In this document: in pieces, positions 17,101-24,764 of the stretch | How positions within the stretch are numbered: the stretch's first letter is position 1 | Layout of the letters: every line of letters starts with the position of its first letter | Assembly: GCA_045614925.1 (NCBI GenBank) | Contig: JAZLDV010000068.1 | Location: 1 to 40,192 of the forward strand | DNA from: JAZLDV01 sp045614925 | GTDB taxonomy: Bacteria; Bacillota_I; Bacilli_A; Erysipelotrichales; Coprobacillaceae | Length of the DNA: 40,192 bases | Reading direction: 5' to 3' | The notes under the pieces: model-generated | What the model saw: the letters and a program-made list of their open reading frames with translations, nothing else | Database searches by the model: none | Told to the model about the DNA's origin: nothing | Program-made: the position numbers and the translations under genes

Positions 17101-17110
17101 ATGTTATTAT
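17083..17110 (+). promoter_or_regulatory. Promoter of the rpsP operon
   Basis: A perfect TTGACA (17083-17088) and TATTAT (17105-17110) are 16 bases apart, with a TG extension at 17102-17103. The leader is about 29 bases and carries CGGAGG before the rpsP ATG. Confidence 0.85.
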
Positions 17111-17145
17111 ATACGAGCAAAACAAATTAACGGAGGAAAAAAAGC

Positions 17146-17418
17146 ATGGCTGTAAAATTAAGATTAAAAAGAATGGGTGCAAAAAGAGCGCCATTTTATA
17201 GAATTGTTGCTGCTGATAGCAGAGCACCAAGAGATGGAAGATTCATCGAACAATTAGGAACATATGATCCAACTAAAAATCCTGCTGTTGTAACAGTAAA
17301 AGAAGCTGAAACTTTAGCATGGTTAGAAAAAGGTGCACAACCTTCTGACACAGTTAGAAATTTATTATCTCAAAAAGGGATTATGAAAAAATTTGCTGAT
17401 TCTAAAGTAAGCAAATAA
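17146..17418 (+). CDS. rpsP: 30S ribosomal protein S16
   Basis: S16 is a small-subunit protein that binds 16S rRNA and aids assembly. The 90-residue sequence has the family signature MAVKLRLKRMGAKRAPFYRI followed by VAADSRAPRDGRFIEQLG. It begins the rpsP-khpA-rimM-trmD-rplS cluster, the standard arrangement in Firmicutes, from a strong promoter that overlaps the ffh terminator. Confidence 0.97.
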   Translation: MAVKLRLKRMGAKRAPFYRIVAADSRAPRDGRFIEQLGTYDPTKNPAVVTVKEAETLAWLEKGAQPSDTVRNLLSQKGIMKKFADSKVSK

Positions 17419-17432
17419 TTAGGAGTGTAATC

Positions 17433-17684
17433 ATGGATTACGTAAAAACTTTACAAGATATTGCTAGTGAATTAGTTGTAAATAAGGATAAACTAGAAGT
17501 AAGACAAATGCCTTCTTTAGAAGAAGATGTTGTTGTTTTATATGTTTATGCTTCACACGATGATATTGCTAAGTTAATCGGTAAAAAAGGAATGATGGCT
17601 AATTCTATTCGTCAATTAATGTCTGTATCAGGACGTTTAAATGGAAAGAAATTAGATATCAAATTTGAATCGTATGGACAATAG
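17433..17684 (+). CDS. khpA: KH-domain RNA-binding protein KhpA
   Basis: This 83-residue protein is a single type-II KH domain with the GxxG RNA-contact loop IGKKGMM and the following SIRQLMSVSG helix. KhpA pairs with KhpB (Jag/EloR) in Firmicutes and influences cell elongation, division and many transcripts (family knowledge). Placement between rpsP and rimM is the usual one (ylqC in Bacillus). Its stop codon lies inside the left arm of a terminator-like hairpin, so downstream genes depend on read-through. Confidence 0.94.
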   Translation: MDYVKTLQDIASELVVNKDKLEVRQMPSLEEDVVVLYVYASHDDIAKLIGKKGMMANSIRQLMSVSGRLNGKKLDIKFESYGQ

Positions 17685-17709
17685 ATGTGTGAAAACACAT
17701 CTATTTTTT
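17681..17709 (+). terminator. Internal terminator/attenuator between khpA and rimM
   Basis: ATAGATGTGT and ACACATCTAT form a perfect 10-bp stem with a GAAA loop, followed by TTTTT. The khpA stop codon (17682-17684) is inside the left arm. There is no room for a separate promoter before rimM, so this should be partial and set the ratio of S16/KhpA to RimM/TrmD. Confidence 0.75.
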
Positions 17710-17726
17710 CTTAAGGAGGAAAAATA

Positions 17727-18230
17727 ATGGATAATGTAATTATTGGTCAAATCGTGAATACTCATGGAATCAGAGGAGAATTAAAGGTTAAAATTTCTAC
17801 TGATTTTATTGAAGAAAGATTTAAAAAAGGAAATCATTTAATTATTGACAGTCATGGTCAATATATTGATATGACTGTAAAGAGTTATCGTATTCATAAA
17901 GGTCATATTCTTGTTTTATTTGAAGGTTATGAAAATATTAATTTGGTTGAAAAATACAAAGGATGTACACTTTTAGCGAAAAAAGATTTAGATCTTTTAG
18001 AAGAAGGTGAATATTACATTGGAGACCTTATTGGATGCGAAGTATATGACAAAGGTGAATTAATTGGTAAAGTTTCAGATGTTCATTTATATGATCATCA
18101 TGATGTTTTAGTTGTTAAAGGGAAAAAGAAAATTATGATTCCTTATGTAGAAGCTTTTGTTAAAGATGAAGATATTGATAATAAAAGAATTGATGTGGAA
18201 TTAATTGAGGGATTCTATAATGAAGATTAG
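17727..18230 (+). CDS. rimM: Ribosome maturation factor RimM
   Basis: RimM helps mature the 30S head during assembly and binds S19. The 167-residue protein has the N-terminal RimM barrel (IIGQIVNTHGIRGELKVK) and a C-terminal PRC-barrel region (YYIGDLIGCEVYD through IMIPYVEAFV). AAGGAGG at 17713-17719 is a strong ribosome site. Its last 11 bases overlap the trmD start, so the two are translationally coupled, as in many bacteria. Confidence 0.95.
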   Translation: MDNVIIGQIVNTHGIRGELKVKISTDFIEERFKKGNHLIIDSHGQYIDMTVKSYRIHKGHILVLFEGYENINLVEKYKGCTLLAKKDLDLLEEGEYYIGDLIGCEVYDKGELIGKVSDVHLYDHHDVLVVKGKKKIMIPYVEAFVKDEDIDNKRIDVELIEGFYNED

Positions 18231-18942
18231 TATTCTTTCTTTATTTCCTGAGATGTTTGATGGATTCATCCAAACTTCTATTATTAAAAGAGCAATTGAA
18301 TCAGGGCATGTTAGCATTGAAGTGCATGATTTTAGAGAGTTTGCTTTAAATAAACATAAAAAAGTTGATGATTATCCTTATGGTGGAGGACAAGGGATGG
18401 TATTGATGTGCCAGCCAATTATTGATTGTTTAAAGACAATAAGAACTGATGATTCATTAGTTTTATTAATGTCTCCACAAGGAAGAACATTAAATCAGTC
18501 ATATAGTCAGGAATTATCTACATATAAGCATATTATTATTATATGTGGGCATTATGAAGGATTTGATGAACGTATCAGAGATTATGTTGATGTGGAATTA
18601 TCTATAGGTGATTTCGTTTTAACAGGTGGAGAATTGGCGAGTATGGTTGTTGCTGATTCTGTTATTAGACTTTTAGATGGTGCTATTCGTGATGAATCGC
18701 ATGAAGATGATTCATTTAGTAATGGTCTTTTAGAATATCCGCAATACACAAGACCATATGAATATGATGGGAAAACTGTGCCAGATGTTTTAATGAGTGG
18801 CCATCATGAAAATATAAGAAAATGGAGATTGTCTAAATCTTTAGAGAAAACATATTTAAAAAGACCTGATCTTTTAAATACAAGAGATTTTACTTTAGAA
18901 GAAGAAAAAATGTTAAAAGAAATTAAAAAAACTGTTGATTAA
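18220..18942 (+). CDS. trmD: tRNA (guanine-N1)-methyltransferase TrmD
   Basis: TrmD makes m1G37 in tRNAs that read CNN codons and prevents +1 frameshifts. The 240-residue SPOUT enzyme begins MKISILSLFPEMF, the typical start. It carries YPYGGGQGMVL, the trefoil-knot SAM-binding segments LLMSPQG, CGHYEGFDERI and SIGDFVLTGGELA, and a C-terminal helical domain. The start is ATG 18220 with TTGAGGG upstream; the in-frame TTG at 18205 is part of that site. The gene overlaps rimM by 11 bases. Confidence 0.96.
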   Translation: MKISILSLFPEMFDGFIQTSIIKRAIESGHVSIEVHDFREFALNKHKKVDDYPYGGGQGMVLMCQPIIDCLKTIRTDDSLVLLMSPQGRTLNQSYSQELSTYKHIIIICGHYEGFDERIRDYVDVELSIGDFVLTGGELASMVVADSVIRLLDGAIRDESHEDDSFSNGLLEYPQYTRPYEYDGKTVPDVLMSGHHENIRKWRLSKSLEKTYLKRPDLLNTRDFTLEEEKMLKEIKKTVD

Positions 18943-18963
18943 TGCTACAAATAGTGATAAAAT
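18935..18963 (+). promoter_or_regulatory. Promoter of rplS inside the trmD 3' end
   Basis: TTGATT (18935-18940) and TAAAAT (18958-18963) have a 17-base spacer and a TG extension at 18955-18956. The -35 overlaps the last codons and stop of trmD. It gives rplS its own transcript with a leader of about 77 bases. Confidence 0.75.
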
Positions 18964-18969
18964 AACAAA

Positions 18970-19046
18970 GTCTTTTGACGCAGAAGGTCCGCTGGTTTTA
19001 AACGTATGAACTTCGAAGAAAAATATGTATAGGAGGAAGTCATATC
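18970..19046 (+). ncRNA. Probable L19 ribosomal-protein leader
   Basis: A leader of about 77 bases between the rplS promoter and start is more GC-rich than its surroundings. It can form a stem from GAAG (18983-18986) with CTTC (19011-19014). Known L19 leaders sit at this position in Firmicutes and mediate autoregulation. I infer the class from position and character; a covariance-model match is not shown. Confidence 0.5.
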
Positions 19047-19397
19047 ATGAATATGCAATTAGTACAACAAATTACTAAAAAACAATTAAGAAACGATATT
19101 CCTAACTTCAAAGCTGGGGATACATTAAAAGTTTACGTAACTATCAAAGAAGGAGATAAAACACGTATTCAGTTATTCGAAGGTGTTTGTATCGCTAGAA
19201 AAGGTGGAGGAATTTCTGAAACTTTCACAGTTAGAAAAATTTCTTACTCTGTAGGTGTAGAAAGAACTTTCCCAATTCACTCACCAATCATTGATAGAAT
19301 CGAAGTAGTTAAAGTTGGTAAAGTACGTAGAGCTAAATTACATTACTTACGTGGATTATCTGGTAAAGCTGCTAGAATTAAAGAAATTCGTAAATAA
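19047..19397 (+). CDS. rplS: 50S ribosomal protein L19
   Basis: L19 lies at the subunit interface of the large subunit. The 116-residue protein shows the family features FKAGDTLKVYVTIKEGDKTRIQ split across its barrel, then FEGVCIARKGGGISETFTVRK, GVERTFPIHSP and RRAKLHYLRGLSGKAARIKE. AGGAGG is 10 bases before the ATG. It is the last gene of the rpsP cluster, with its own promoter, leader and terminator. Confidence 0.97.
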   Translation: MNMQLVQQITKKQLRNDIPNFKAGDTLKVYVTIKEGDKTRIQLFEGVCIARKGGGISETFTVRKISYSVGVERTFPIHSPIIDRIEVVKVGKVRRAKLHYLRGLSGKAARIKEIRK

Positions 19398-19398
19398 T

Positions 19399-19429
19399 AA
19401 AAAAGTATGGGTTATCCCATACTTTTTTT
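19399..19429 (+). terminator. Intrinsic terminator of rplS
   Basis: AAAAGTATGGG and CCCATACTTTT form an 11-bp stem (extendable by two A-T pairs) with a TTAT loop and a continuing T run. A second in-frame TAA (19398-19400) follows the rplS stop directly. Confidence 0.9.
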
Positions 19430-19442
19430 CTCATTAATCTTG

Positions 19443-19448
19443 TATAAT
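19443..19448 (+). promoter_or_regulatory. Candidate -10 box of lepB
   Basis: A perfect TATAAT lies 24 bases before the lepB start, immediately after the rplS terminator. The position 17 bases upstream (TACTTT) is a poor -35, and it overlaps the terminator arm. Confidence 0.45.
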
Positions 19449-19471
19449 AGAAAACACAGGTAGGTGGAATA

Positions 19472-20011
19472 ATGAAAAAGAAAATCCAATTTTTATTTAT
19501 TCAGGCTGTAATCTTTGTTTTGTTGGTTGTTGTTGTTTTTCCATATGTTTTAATACCTGTTCATATTACAGGGAATTCTATGGAGACTACTTTAAGTAAT
19601 GGAGATTATGTATTAATTAACGTATTAGGTTTTAATATAGATAAAGTAGATAGATTTGATATTGTTGTTTTAAATAGTGAAGAAGCAAAAACTCAAATTG
19701 TAAAAAGGGTTATCGGACTTCCTGGAGAAAAAGTTGAATATAAAGATGATGTTTTATATATAAATGATCAGGTGGTAGAAGAAAAATTCCTTGATAAAAA
19801 TTTTATGAATGAAATGAAGTTTGTTTTTAATCAAAGCGAATTTACAAATGATTTTTCGTTTCAGCTAAAAGATGATGAATATTTTGTTTTAGGTGATAAT
19901 CGTATTGAATCTGCTGATTCTAGAAATTTAGGTGCTTTTAAAAAAGAAGATATAATAGGAATTAATGGATTAGTATTCTATCCGTTCGATCATATGGCTT
20001 TTTTAAATTAA
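19472..20011 (+). CDS. lepB: Signal peptidase I
   Basis: This serine protease cleaves signal peptides from exported proteins at the outer face of the membrane. The 179-residue protein has one membrane helix at about 7-29. The catalytic serine is S36 in GNSMETTL and the general-base lysine is K78 in IVKRVIGLPGE. The C-terminal box FVLGDNRIESADSR is intact. The single N-terminal helix is the Gram-positive SipS type. A signal peptidase near rplS and rbgA is common in Firmicutes. No terminator is evident after it. Confidence 0.95.
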   Translation: MKKKIQFLFIQAVIFVLLVVVVFPYVLIPVHITGNSMETTLSNGDYVLINVLGFNIDKVDRFDIVVLNSEEAKTQIVKRVIGLPGEKVEYKDDVLYINDQVVEEKFLDKNFMNEMKFVFNQSEFTNDFSFQLKDDEYFVLGDNRIESADSRNLGAFKKEDIIGINGLVFYPFDHMAFLN

Positions 20012-20083
20012 AATTTGAAAATTATAAAAGTATACATAGATATAGAGATAAAGTTTTTTGTCTTTGTAAATAAAATTTGTGAG

Positions 20084-20120
20084 CATTTAACATCCTTGGC
20101 TATAAGAAGAAAGTTAAATG
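20084..20120 (+). promoter_or_regulatory. Inverted repeat in the rbgA leader
   Basis: CATTTAAC (20084-20091) and GTTAAATG (20113-20120) form a perfect 8-bp stem. The 21-base loop contains a short inner CTT/AAG stem and TCCTT (20093-20097), which can pair with the AAGGA ribosome site of rbgA at 20146-20150. There is no T run, so this is not a terminator. I found no match to a leader class I know. Confidence 0.4.
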
Positions 20121-20160
20121 ATTAAACATGATAAAACTATATAATAAGGAAGTGATATAA

Positions 20161-21045
20161 ATGAGTAATGAAAATAAAGCGAATATTCATTGGTTTCCTG
20201 GACATATGGCAAAAGCCAGAAGAGAGATCAGTGAAAAATTAAAAGTTATCGATATTATTATTGAATTGGTTGATGCAAGAGCGCCATACTCTTCTAAAAA
20301 TCCTATGATTAATGATTTGGTAAAACAAAAACCTAGATTAATTGTTTTAACTAAAAAAGATATGGCCGATGAAAATCAGACAAAAAAATGGTTAGAATTA
20401 TATGAATCACAAGGATATAGAGCAATTAGTGTGAATTTAAAGAATTTTAATGAATATCAAAAGATTATTCAGGAATGCCGTTTTGTTTTAAAAGAAAAAA
20501 TGGAAAGAGAACAGGCAAGAGGTTTAAAACCAAGAGCAATTCGTGCAATGGTTTTAGGAATTCCTAATGTTGGTAAATCAACTTTTATTAATGCTTTAGC
20601 AAATAGAAAAGCAACGGTGACAGGAAATAAGCCAGGTGTAACTAAGGCGCAGCAAATTATTCGTGTAGCTAAAGATTTTGAATTATTCGATACACCAGGT
20701 GTATTATGGCCTAAATTTGAAGATGAACGTGTTGCTAGAAATATTGCATTTTTAGGATCGATTAAACAGGATATTTTACCATTAGATGATTTATTTATTG
20801 ATGCAATAAAATATATGAGTGAAAATTATCCTCATTTATTATTGAATAGGTATAATCTAAAAGTAGATATTGAAGAAGAAAATTGGTTACTAAATACTTT
20901 TGATCATATTGCTAAAGTAAGAAAGATAAAGCCTTTAAAAGGTGAAACAGATTATGATCGTGTTATAACAGTCTTATTTACTGATATACACGATGGAAGC
21001 ATTGGTCCTATTACTTGGGAGGATACATCATGTTTCAACGCTTAG
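20161..21045 (+). CDS. rbgA: Ribosome biogenesis GTPase RbgA (YlqF)
   Basis: RbgA is a circularly permuted GTPase required for late 50S assembly in Firmicutes. The 294-residue protein starts with NIHWFPGHMAKA. The motifs come in permuted order: G4 TKKD, then the P-loop GIPNVGKS at 133-140, then DTPGV at 177-181. A C-terminal ANTAR-like RNA-binding region follows. It has an AGGAAG site and a 150-base leader with an inverted repeat. The last 16 bases overlap the rnhB start. This is the rplS-lepB-rbgA-rnhB order of Bacillus. Confidence 0.96.
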   Translation: MSNENKANIHWFPGHMAKARREISEKLKVIDIIIELVDARAPYSSKNPMINDLVKQKPRLIVLTKKDMADENQTKKWLELYESQGYRAISVNLKNFNEYQKIIQECRFVLKEKMEREQARGLKPRAIRAMVLGIPNVGKSTFINALANRKATVTGNKPGVTKAQQIIRVAKDFELFDTPGVLWPKFEDERVARNIAFLGSIKQDILPLDDLFIDAIKYMSENYPHLLLNRYNLKVDIEEENWLLNTFDHIAKVRKIKPLKGETDYDRVITVLFTDIHDGSIGPITWEDTSCFNA

Positions 21046-21656
21046 AATTTGAAAATGAAGCATATGAAGCAGGTAAAACATGTATTGTTGGCTTAGATGA
21101 AGCAGGTAGAGGGCCTATGGCAGGTCCTTTAGTTGTAGGGGCTGTAGTTTTTGAAAAGGGATATGGAAATGATTTGATTAATGATTCAAAGCAGTTAACA
21201 GAAAAAAAACGAGAAGAACTTTATGATATTATCATTAAAGATGCAAAAGCATGGTGTGTAAAAATAATAGATGTAGATGAAGTTGATCACTTAAATGTCT
21301 ATAGAGCATCTCAAAAAGGAATGCTAGATGCAATAGATGAATTAGATGTTAAAGTTGATTATGCTTTAAGTGACGCTATGCCTTTAGGTGACAAGATCGA
21401 GCATAAAGCTATTGTTAAAGGTGATAGTAAATCAATAAGTATTGCTGCAGCAAGTATTCTTGCTAAAGTGACAAGAGATCGATTAATGTATCAATATGAT
21501 TCTATGTATCCACAATATAATTTTAAAAAACATAAAGGATATCCTACAAAAGAACATAAAGAATTGTTAAAAAAATATGGACCTTGTCCTATTCATAGAA
21601 AAAGTTTTAAACCTGTTCAAGAAGTTTTAAATGTACAGATAAGCTTAGATTTATAA
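21030..21656 (+). CDS. rnhB: Ribonuclease HII
   Basis: RNase HII removes RNA from RNA-DNA hybrids, including single ribonucleotides in DNA. The 208-residue protein has the catalytic start GLDEAGRGPMAGP (D23, E24), then SDAMPL, the KGDSKSISIAAASILAKVTRD segment and HKGYPTKEH. The start is ATG 21030 with GGGAGG at 21017-21022; the in-frame TTG at 21015 overlaps that site and was rejected. It overlaps the end of rbgA by 16 bases, so translation is coupled. The terminator hairpin starts inside its stop codon. Confidence 0.95.
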   Translation: MFQRLEFENEAYEAGKTCIVGLDEAGRGPMAGPLVVGAVVFEKGYGNDLINDSKQLTEKKREELYDIIIKDAKAWCVKIIDVDEVDHLNVYRASQKGMLDAIDELDVKVDYALSDAMPLGDKIEHKAIVKGDSKSISIAAASILAKVTRDRLMYQYDSMYPQYNFKKHKGYPTKEHKELLKKYGPCPIHRKSFKPVQEVLNVQISLDL

Positions 21657-21690
21657 GATTTTAAAGAAATATTCTTTAAAATCTTTTTTT
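21655..21690 (+). terminator. Intrinsic terminator of rnhB, overlapping the stop codon
   Basis: Fourteen bases from 21655 pair with 21672-21685 around a 3-base loop, followed by a T run. The last two bases of the rnhB stop codon are in the left arm. Confidence 0.88.
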
Positions 21691-21706
21691 ATTGAAGAAA
21701 TATAAG

Positions 21707-21718
21707 ACAAATATTTGT
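21707..21718 (+). promoter_or_regulatory. Palindrome upstream of dprA
   Basis: ACAAATATTTGT is a perfect 12-base palindrome 25 bases before the dprA start. It overlaps a weak promoter-like region (TTGAAG at 21692, TATATG at 21718). It may be an operator, but AT-rich palindromes arise by chance. Confidence 0.3.
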
Positions 21719-21742
21719 ATATGTTAGTAGGAGGATAAATAT

Positions 21743-22495
21743 ATGGAAGAGTTAGTTTTATATTTCTCATTAAAATATAATGGGGATTTTAGTCGAATTT
21801 ATGAGGCCATTGTTAATAAAGAACCTATTAATGAATTTTTGAAAAATGAGCTTAAAAGTAAGTTGAAATGTAAATATACAACTTTGTTTAGTAGTGATTA
21901 TCCTGAAGTACTAAAACAGATAAATTGTCCACCATTTGTTTTATATTATTATGGTGATTTATCATTAGTAAAGAAAGATACAATTGGCATTGTTGGAATG
22001 AGAGAATGTGATGAATATGGAAGACATGCGACTTCTTATTTTGCTTCTTCTCTTGTCGATAAAGGATATGTGATTGTAAGTGGAATGGCTAAGGGAGTAG
22101 ATACGATTGCACATATGAGTGCAATTGAAAAAAAGGGGAAGACAATTGCTGTATTAGGAACAGGAATTGAATATTGTTATCCTAAAGAAAATAAAGATTT
22201 GTATGATATTTTAAAAACAGAGCATCTTATAATGAGTGAATATCCATTTTCAACATCACCATCAAAAAAGTTATTTCCTTATAGAAACAGAATAGTTTCA
22301 GCTTTGAGCGATAAGGTTTTAATTACGCAGGCAAAACTAAAAAGTGGCACAATGATAACAGCAGGATATGCTTTAGAACAGGGAAAAGATGTCTATTGTG
22401 TACCTGGGCGTTTTTATGATTTTGAAGGATGTAATAGCCTTATTTCTCAAGGAGCAATACTTGTTAACAGTGTAAAAGATATAGAACATATATAA
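21743..22495 (+). CDS. dprA: DNA-processing protein DprA (short form)
   Basis: DprA binds incoming single-stranded DNA and loads RecA during natural transformation. The 250-residue protein has the extended Rossmann fold: IGIVGMRECDEYGR, VSGMAKGVDTIAH, KTIAVLGTGIEYCYP, SEYPFSTSPSKKLFPYRNRIVSA and SGTMITAGYALEQGKDVYCVPG are all recognisable. It ends soon after the Rossmann domain, without the C-terminal winged helix seen in some DprA proteins, and its N-terminal helical domain is short. It sits before topA as in Bacillus. With comEA-comEC in this window, it completes part of a DNA-uptake set. Confidence 0.93.
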   Translation: MEELVLYFSLKYNGDFSRIYEAIVNKEPINEFLKNELKSKLKCKYTTLFSSDYPEVLKQINCPPFVLYYYGDLSLVKKDTIGIVGMRECDEYGRHATSYFASSLVDKGYVIVSGMAKGVDTIAHMSAIEKKGKTIAVLGTGIEYCYPKENKDLYDILKTEHLIMSEYPFSTSPSKKLFPYRNRIVSALSDKVLITQAKLKSGTMITAGYALEQGKDVYCVPGRFYDFEGCNSLISQGAILVNSVKDIEHI

Positions 22496-22503
22496 AATTA
22501 CAG

Positions 22504-22531
22504 TTGACAAAATAAAAAAATAACATACAAT
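22504..22531 (+). promoter_or_regulatory. Promoter of topA
   Basis: A perfect TTGACA (22504-22509) and TACAAT (22526-22531) are 16 bases apart. The predicted leader is only about 16 bases and carries AGGAGG at 22543-22548. topA is thus expressed apart from dprA. Confidence 0.85.
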
Positions 22532-22553
22532 AGTGTGCACTAGGAGGTAATCT

Positions 22554-24629
22554 ATGAAAAAGAAATTAGTTATCGTCGAATCACCTTCTAAATCTAAAAC
22601 AATTGAGAAGTATCTTGGTAGTGAATATCATGTTACTTCTTCTAAAGGACATATTAGAGATTTAGCAACAACCGGTAAAGGCGGTTTAGGTGTAGATATA
22701 GAAAATGAGTTTAAACCACATTATGTTGTAAGCAAAGGAAAAAAAGATATCGTTTCTGATTTAAAGAAATGTGTAAAAGAATCAGAATTTGTTTATCTTG
22801 CAACCGACCCAGATAGAGAAGGAGAAGCTATTTCATGGCATTTAGCTGAAGTTCTTGATTTGGATCCTTCACTTTCAAATCGTATTGTATTCAATGAGAT
22901 TACAAAAGATGCAGTTTTAGGTGCATTAGAGAATCCTCGTACAATTGATCAGCAATTAGTAAAATCACAGGAAACTAGAAGAGTATTAGATCGTATAATT
23001 GGATTTAAACTTTCTAAATTATTACAAAAAAAGATTAAGTCAAAGTCTGCAGGGCGTGTACAGTCTGTTGCTTTGCGTTTGATTTGTGAAAGAGAAAAAG
23101 AAATTGATGCATTTGTTCCAGAAGAGTACTGGAAAGTAAAAGCATTATTTGAAAAAGACAATATAGAGTTTGATGCAGAACTTGCAAAATATCAGGGGAA
23201 AAAGATTGAATTAAAAAATGAAGAAGAAACAAATAAAGTTTATACTTCTTTAAATAAAGAATTTATTGTTTCTGATATTAAAAAATCTAAGAAGAAAAAA
23301 ATGTCAAAACCACCATTTATAACTTCTACATTACAGCAAGAAGCATCTTCAAAATTAAATTTTAAAGCTAAACGTACGATGATGATAGCACAAAAATTAT
23401 ACGAAGGTATAGATTTGGATGATGAAACAGTCGGTTTGATTACTTATATGAGAACTGATTCTATTCGTTTATCAGATGGTTTCGTTAGCGAAAGTAAAAA
23501 ATATATAGAAGAAAAATATGGTAAAAAATATGTAGGAAATGTTAAAACGGCTAAAAAGAGTGAAAATGTTCAAGATGCTCATGAAGGTATTCGTCCTACA
23601 AGTATTTTAAGAACACCAGAAAGCGTTAAGAAATATTTAACAAATGATGAATATAAGTTATATTCTTTAATTTATGCCAGAGCAATTGCTTCTTTGATGG
23701 CTCCAGCACAGTTTGATTCAACTTCATTATCATTAGATAATAATGGGTATGAATTTAAAGCATCTGGATCTGTAATTACATTTGATGGTTATTTAAGAGC
23801 ATATGGAGCATATGAAAAACAAAATGATGAAATTTTACCTTGTTTAGAAGTTCAAGAACAGTTAATTAGTAAGGATATTCAAAAATCTCAACATTTTACA
23901 AAACCACCTGCTCGATATACAGAAGCAAAATTAATTAAAGAATTAGAAGAATTAGGTATTGGAAGACCAAGTACTTATGCAACTATTATTGATACTATTG
24001 TTACTAGACAATATGTTGTGTTAGAAGAAAAATCATTTAGACCAACTGAATCTGGAATTTTAACAAATGAGCAATTAGTAGCGTTCTTTGATAGTATTAT
24101 TAATGTTGAATATACAGCGAAAATGGAAAAAGAATTAGATGAGATTGCAGAAGGTCAAGATGACTATGTGCATGCATTAACAGTATTTGAAGAAAAATTT
24201 GAACCTTTATTAGAAAATGCATATGAAAATATGGAACAGGTAGAAGCTGAAAAAACAGGTGAACAATGTCCTGAATGTGGAAGTGATCTTGTTATTCGTA
24301 AAGGTAAATTTGGAGAATTTGTGGCATGTTCATCATATCCAAGCTGTAAATATGTTAAAAAAGAAGAAGAGTCAGTACAATATACAGGTGAAGATTGTCC
24401 TAAATGTGGAAGACCAATGATTTATAAAAAAGGTCGATATGGTCAATTTGAAGCATGCTCGGGGTATCCTGAATGTAAACATATTAAAAGTGACAAGAAA
24501 AAAGCAGAACCAGTCTTAACTGACGAAGTTTGTCCTAATTGTGGAAAACCACTAGTTATTAAAAGAGGTCGATGGGGCGAATTTAAAGCATGTTCAGGGT
24601 ATCCTGAATGTAAAACAATTGTGAAATAG
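22554..24629 (+). CDS. topA: DNA topoisomerase I
   Basis: Type IA topoisomerase relaxes negative supercoils. The 691-residue protein begins with the Toprim domain (LVIVESPSKSKTIEKYLG and DPDREGEAI). The catalytic tyrosine is Y298 in GLITYMRTDS. The lid and gate segments GRPSTYATII and KPPARYTEAKLIKELEE are present. Three C-terminal four-cysteine zinc ribbons start at C572, C615 and C660 (CPECG, CPKCG, CPNCG, each followed by a C-x-x-YP-x-C pair). It has its own promoter and a terminator abutting the stop. The dprA-topA-trmFO-xerC order is that of Bacillus. Confidence 0.97.
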   Translation: MKKKLVIVESPSKSKTIEKYLGSEYHVTSSKGHIRDLATTGKGGLGVDIENEFKPHYVVSKGKKDIVSDLKKCVKESEFVYLATDPDREGEAISWHLAEVLDLDPSLSNRIVFNEITKDAVLGALENPRTIDQQLVKSQETRRVLDRIIGFKLSKLLQKKIKSKSAGRVQSVALRLICEREKEIDAFVPEEYWKVKALFEKDNIEFDAELAKYQGKKIELKNEEETNKVYTSLNKEFIVSDIKKSKKKKMSKPPFITSTLQQEASSKLNFKAKRTMMIAQKLYEGIDLDDETVGLITYMRTDSIRLSDGFVSESKKYIEEKYGKKYVGNVKTAKKSENVQDAHEGIRPTSILRTPESVKKYLTNDEYKLYSLIYARAIASLMAPAQFDSTSLSLDNNGYEFKASGSVITFDGYLRAYGAYEKQNDEILPCLEVQEQLISKDIQKSQHFTKPPARYTEAKLIKELEELGIGRPSTYATIIDTIVTRQYVVLEEKSFRPTESGILTNEQLVAFFDSIINVEYTAKMEKELDEIAEGQDDYVHALTVFEEKFEPLLENAYENMEQVEAEKTGEQCPECGSDLVIRKGKFGEFVACSSYPSCKYVKKEEESVQYTGEDCPKCGRPMIYKKGRYGQFEACSGYPECKHIKSDKKKAEPVLTDEVCPNCGKPLVIKRGRWGEFKACSGYPECKTIVK

Positions 24630-24656
24630 AAGTCTCCTATAGGAGACTTTTATTTA
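24627..24656 (+). terminator. Terminator abutting the topA stop codon
   Basis: AAGTCTCC and GGAGACTT form a perfect stem (24630-24649) around TATA. The stop codon itself can extend the stem through A-T and G-U pairs to 24652. The T tail is interrupted (TTTTATTT), so strength is moderate. Confidence 0.75.
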
Positions 24657-24678
24657 TTGAATATATTTAAATAATGAA

Positions 24679-24707
24679 TTGATTATTTTGAGTAAACAAT
24701 ATAAAAT
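24679..24707 (+). promoter_or_regulatory. Candidate promoter of trmFO-xerC
   Basis: TTGATT (24679-24684) and TAAAAT (24702-24707) have a 17-base spacer. The leader of about 50 bases is extremely AT-rich and holds only the AAGGAG site before trmFO. Apart from the topA terminator, I see nothing else in this 135-base gap. Confidence 0.5.
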
Positions 24708-24764
24708 CATTAATGATAAATTCTGATTAATAATTTATAAATTTAATGATATAAGGAGAAATAA

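Noticed and set aside
20140..20145. Perfect TATAAT just before rbgA.
   Set aside because: Transcription from it would start inside the ribosome-binding site, and no -35 or TG extension supports it.
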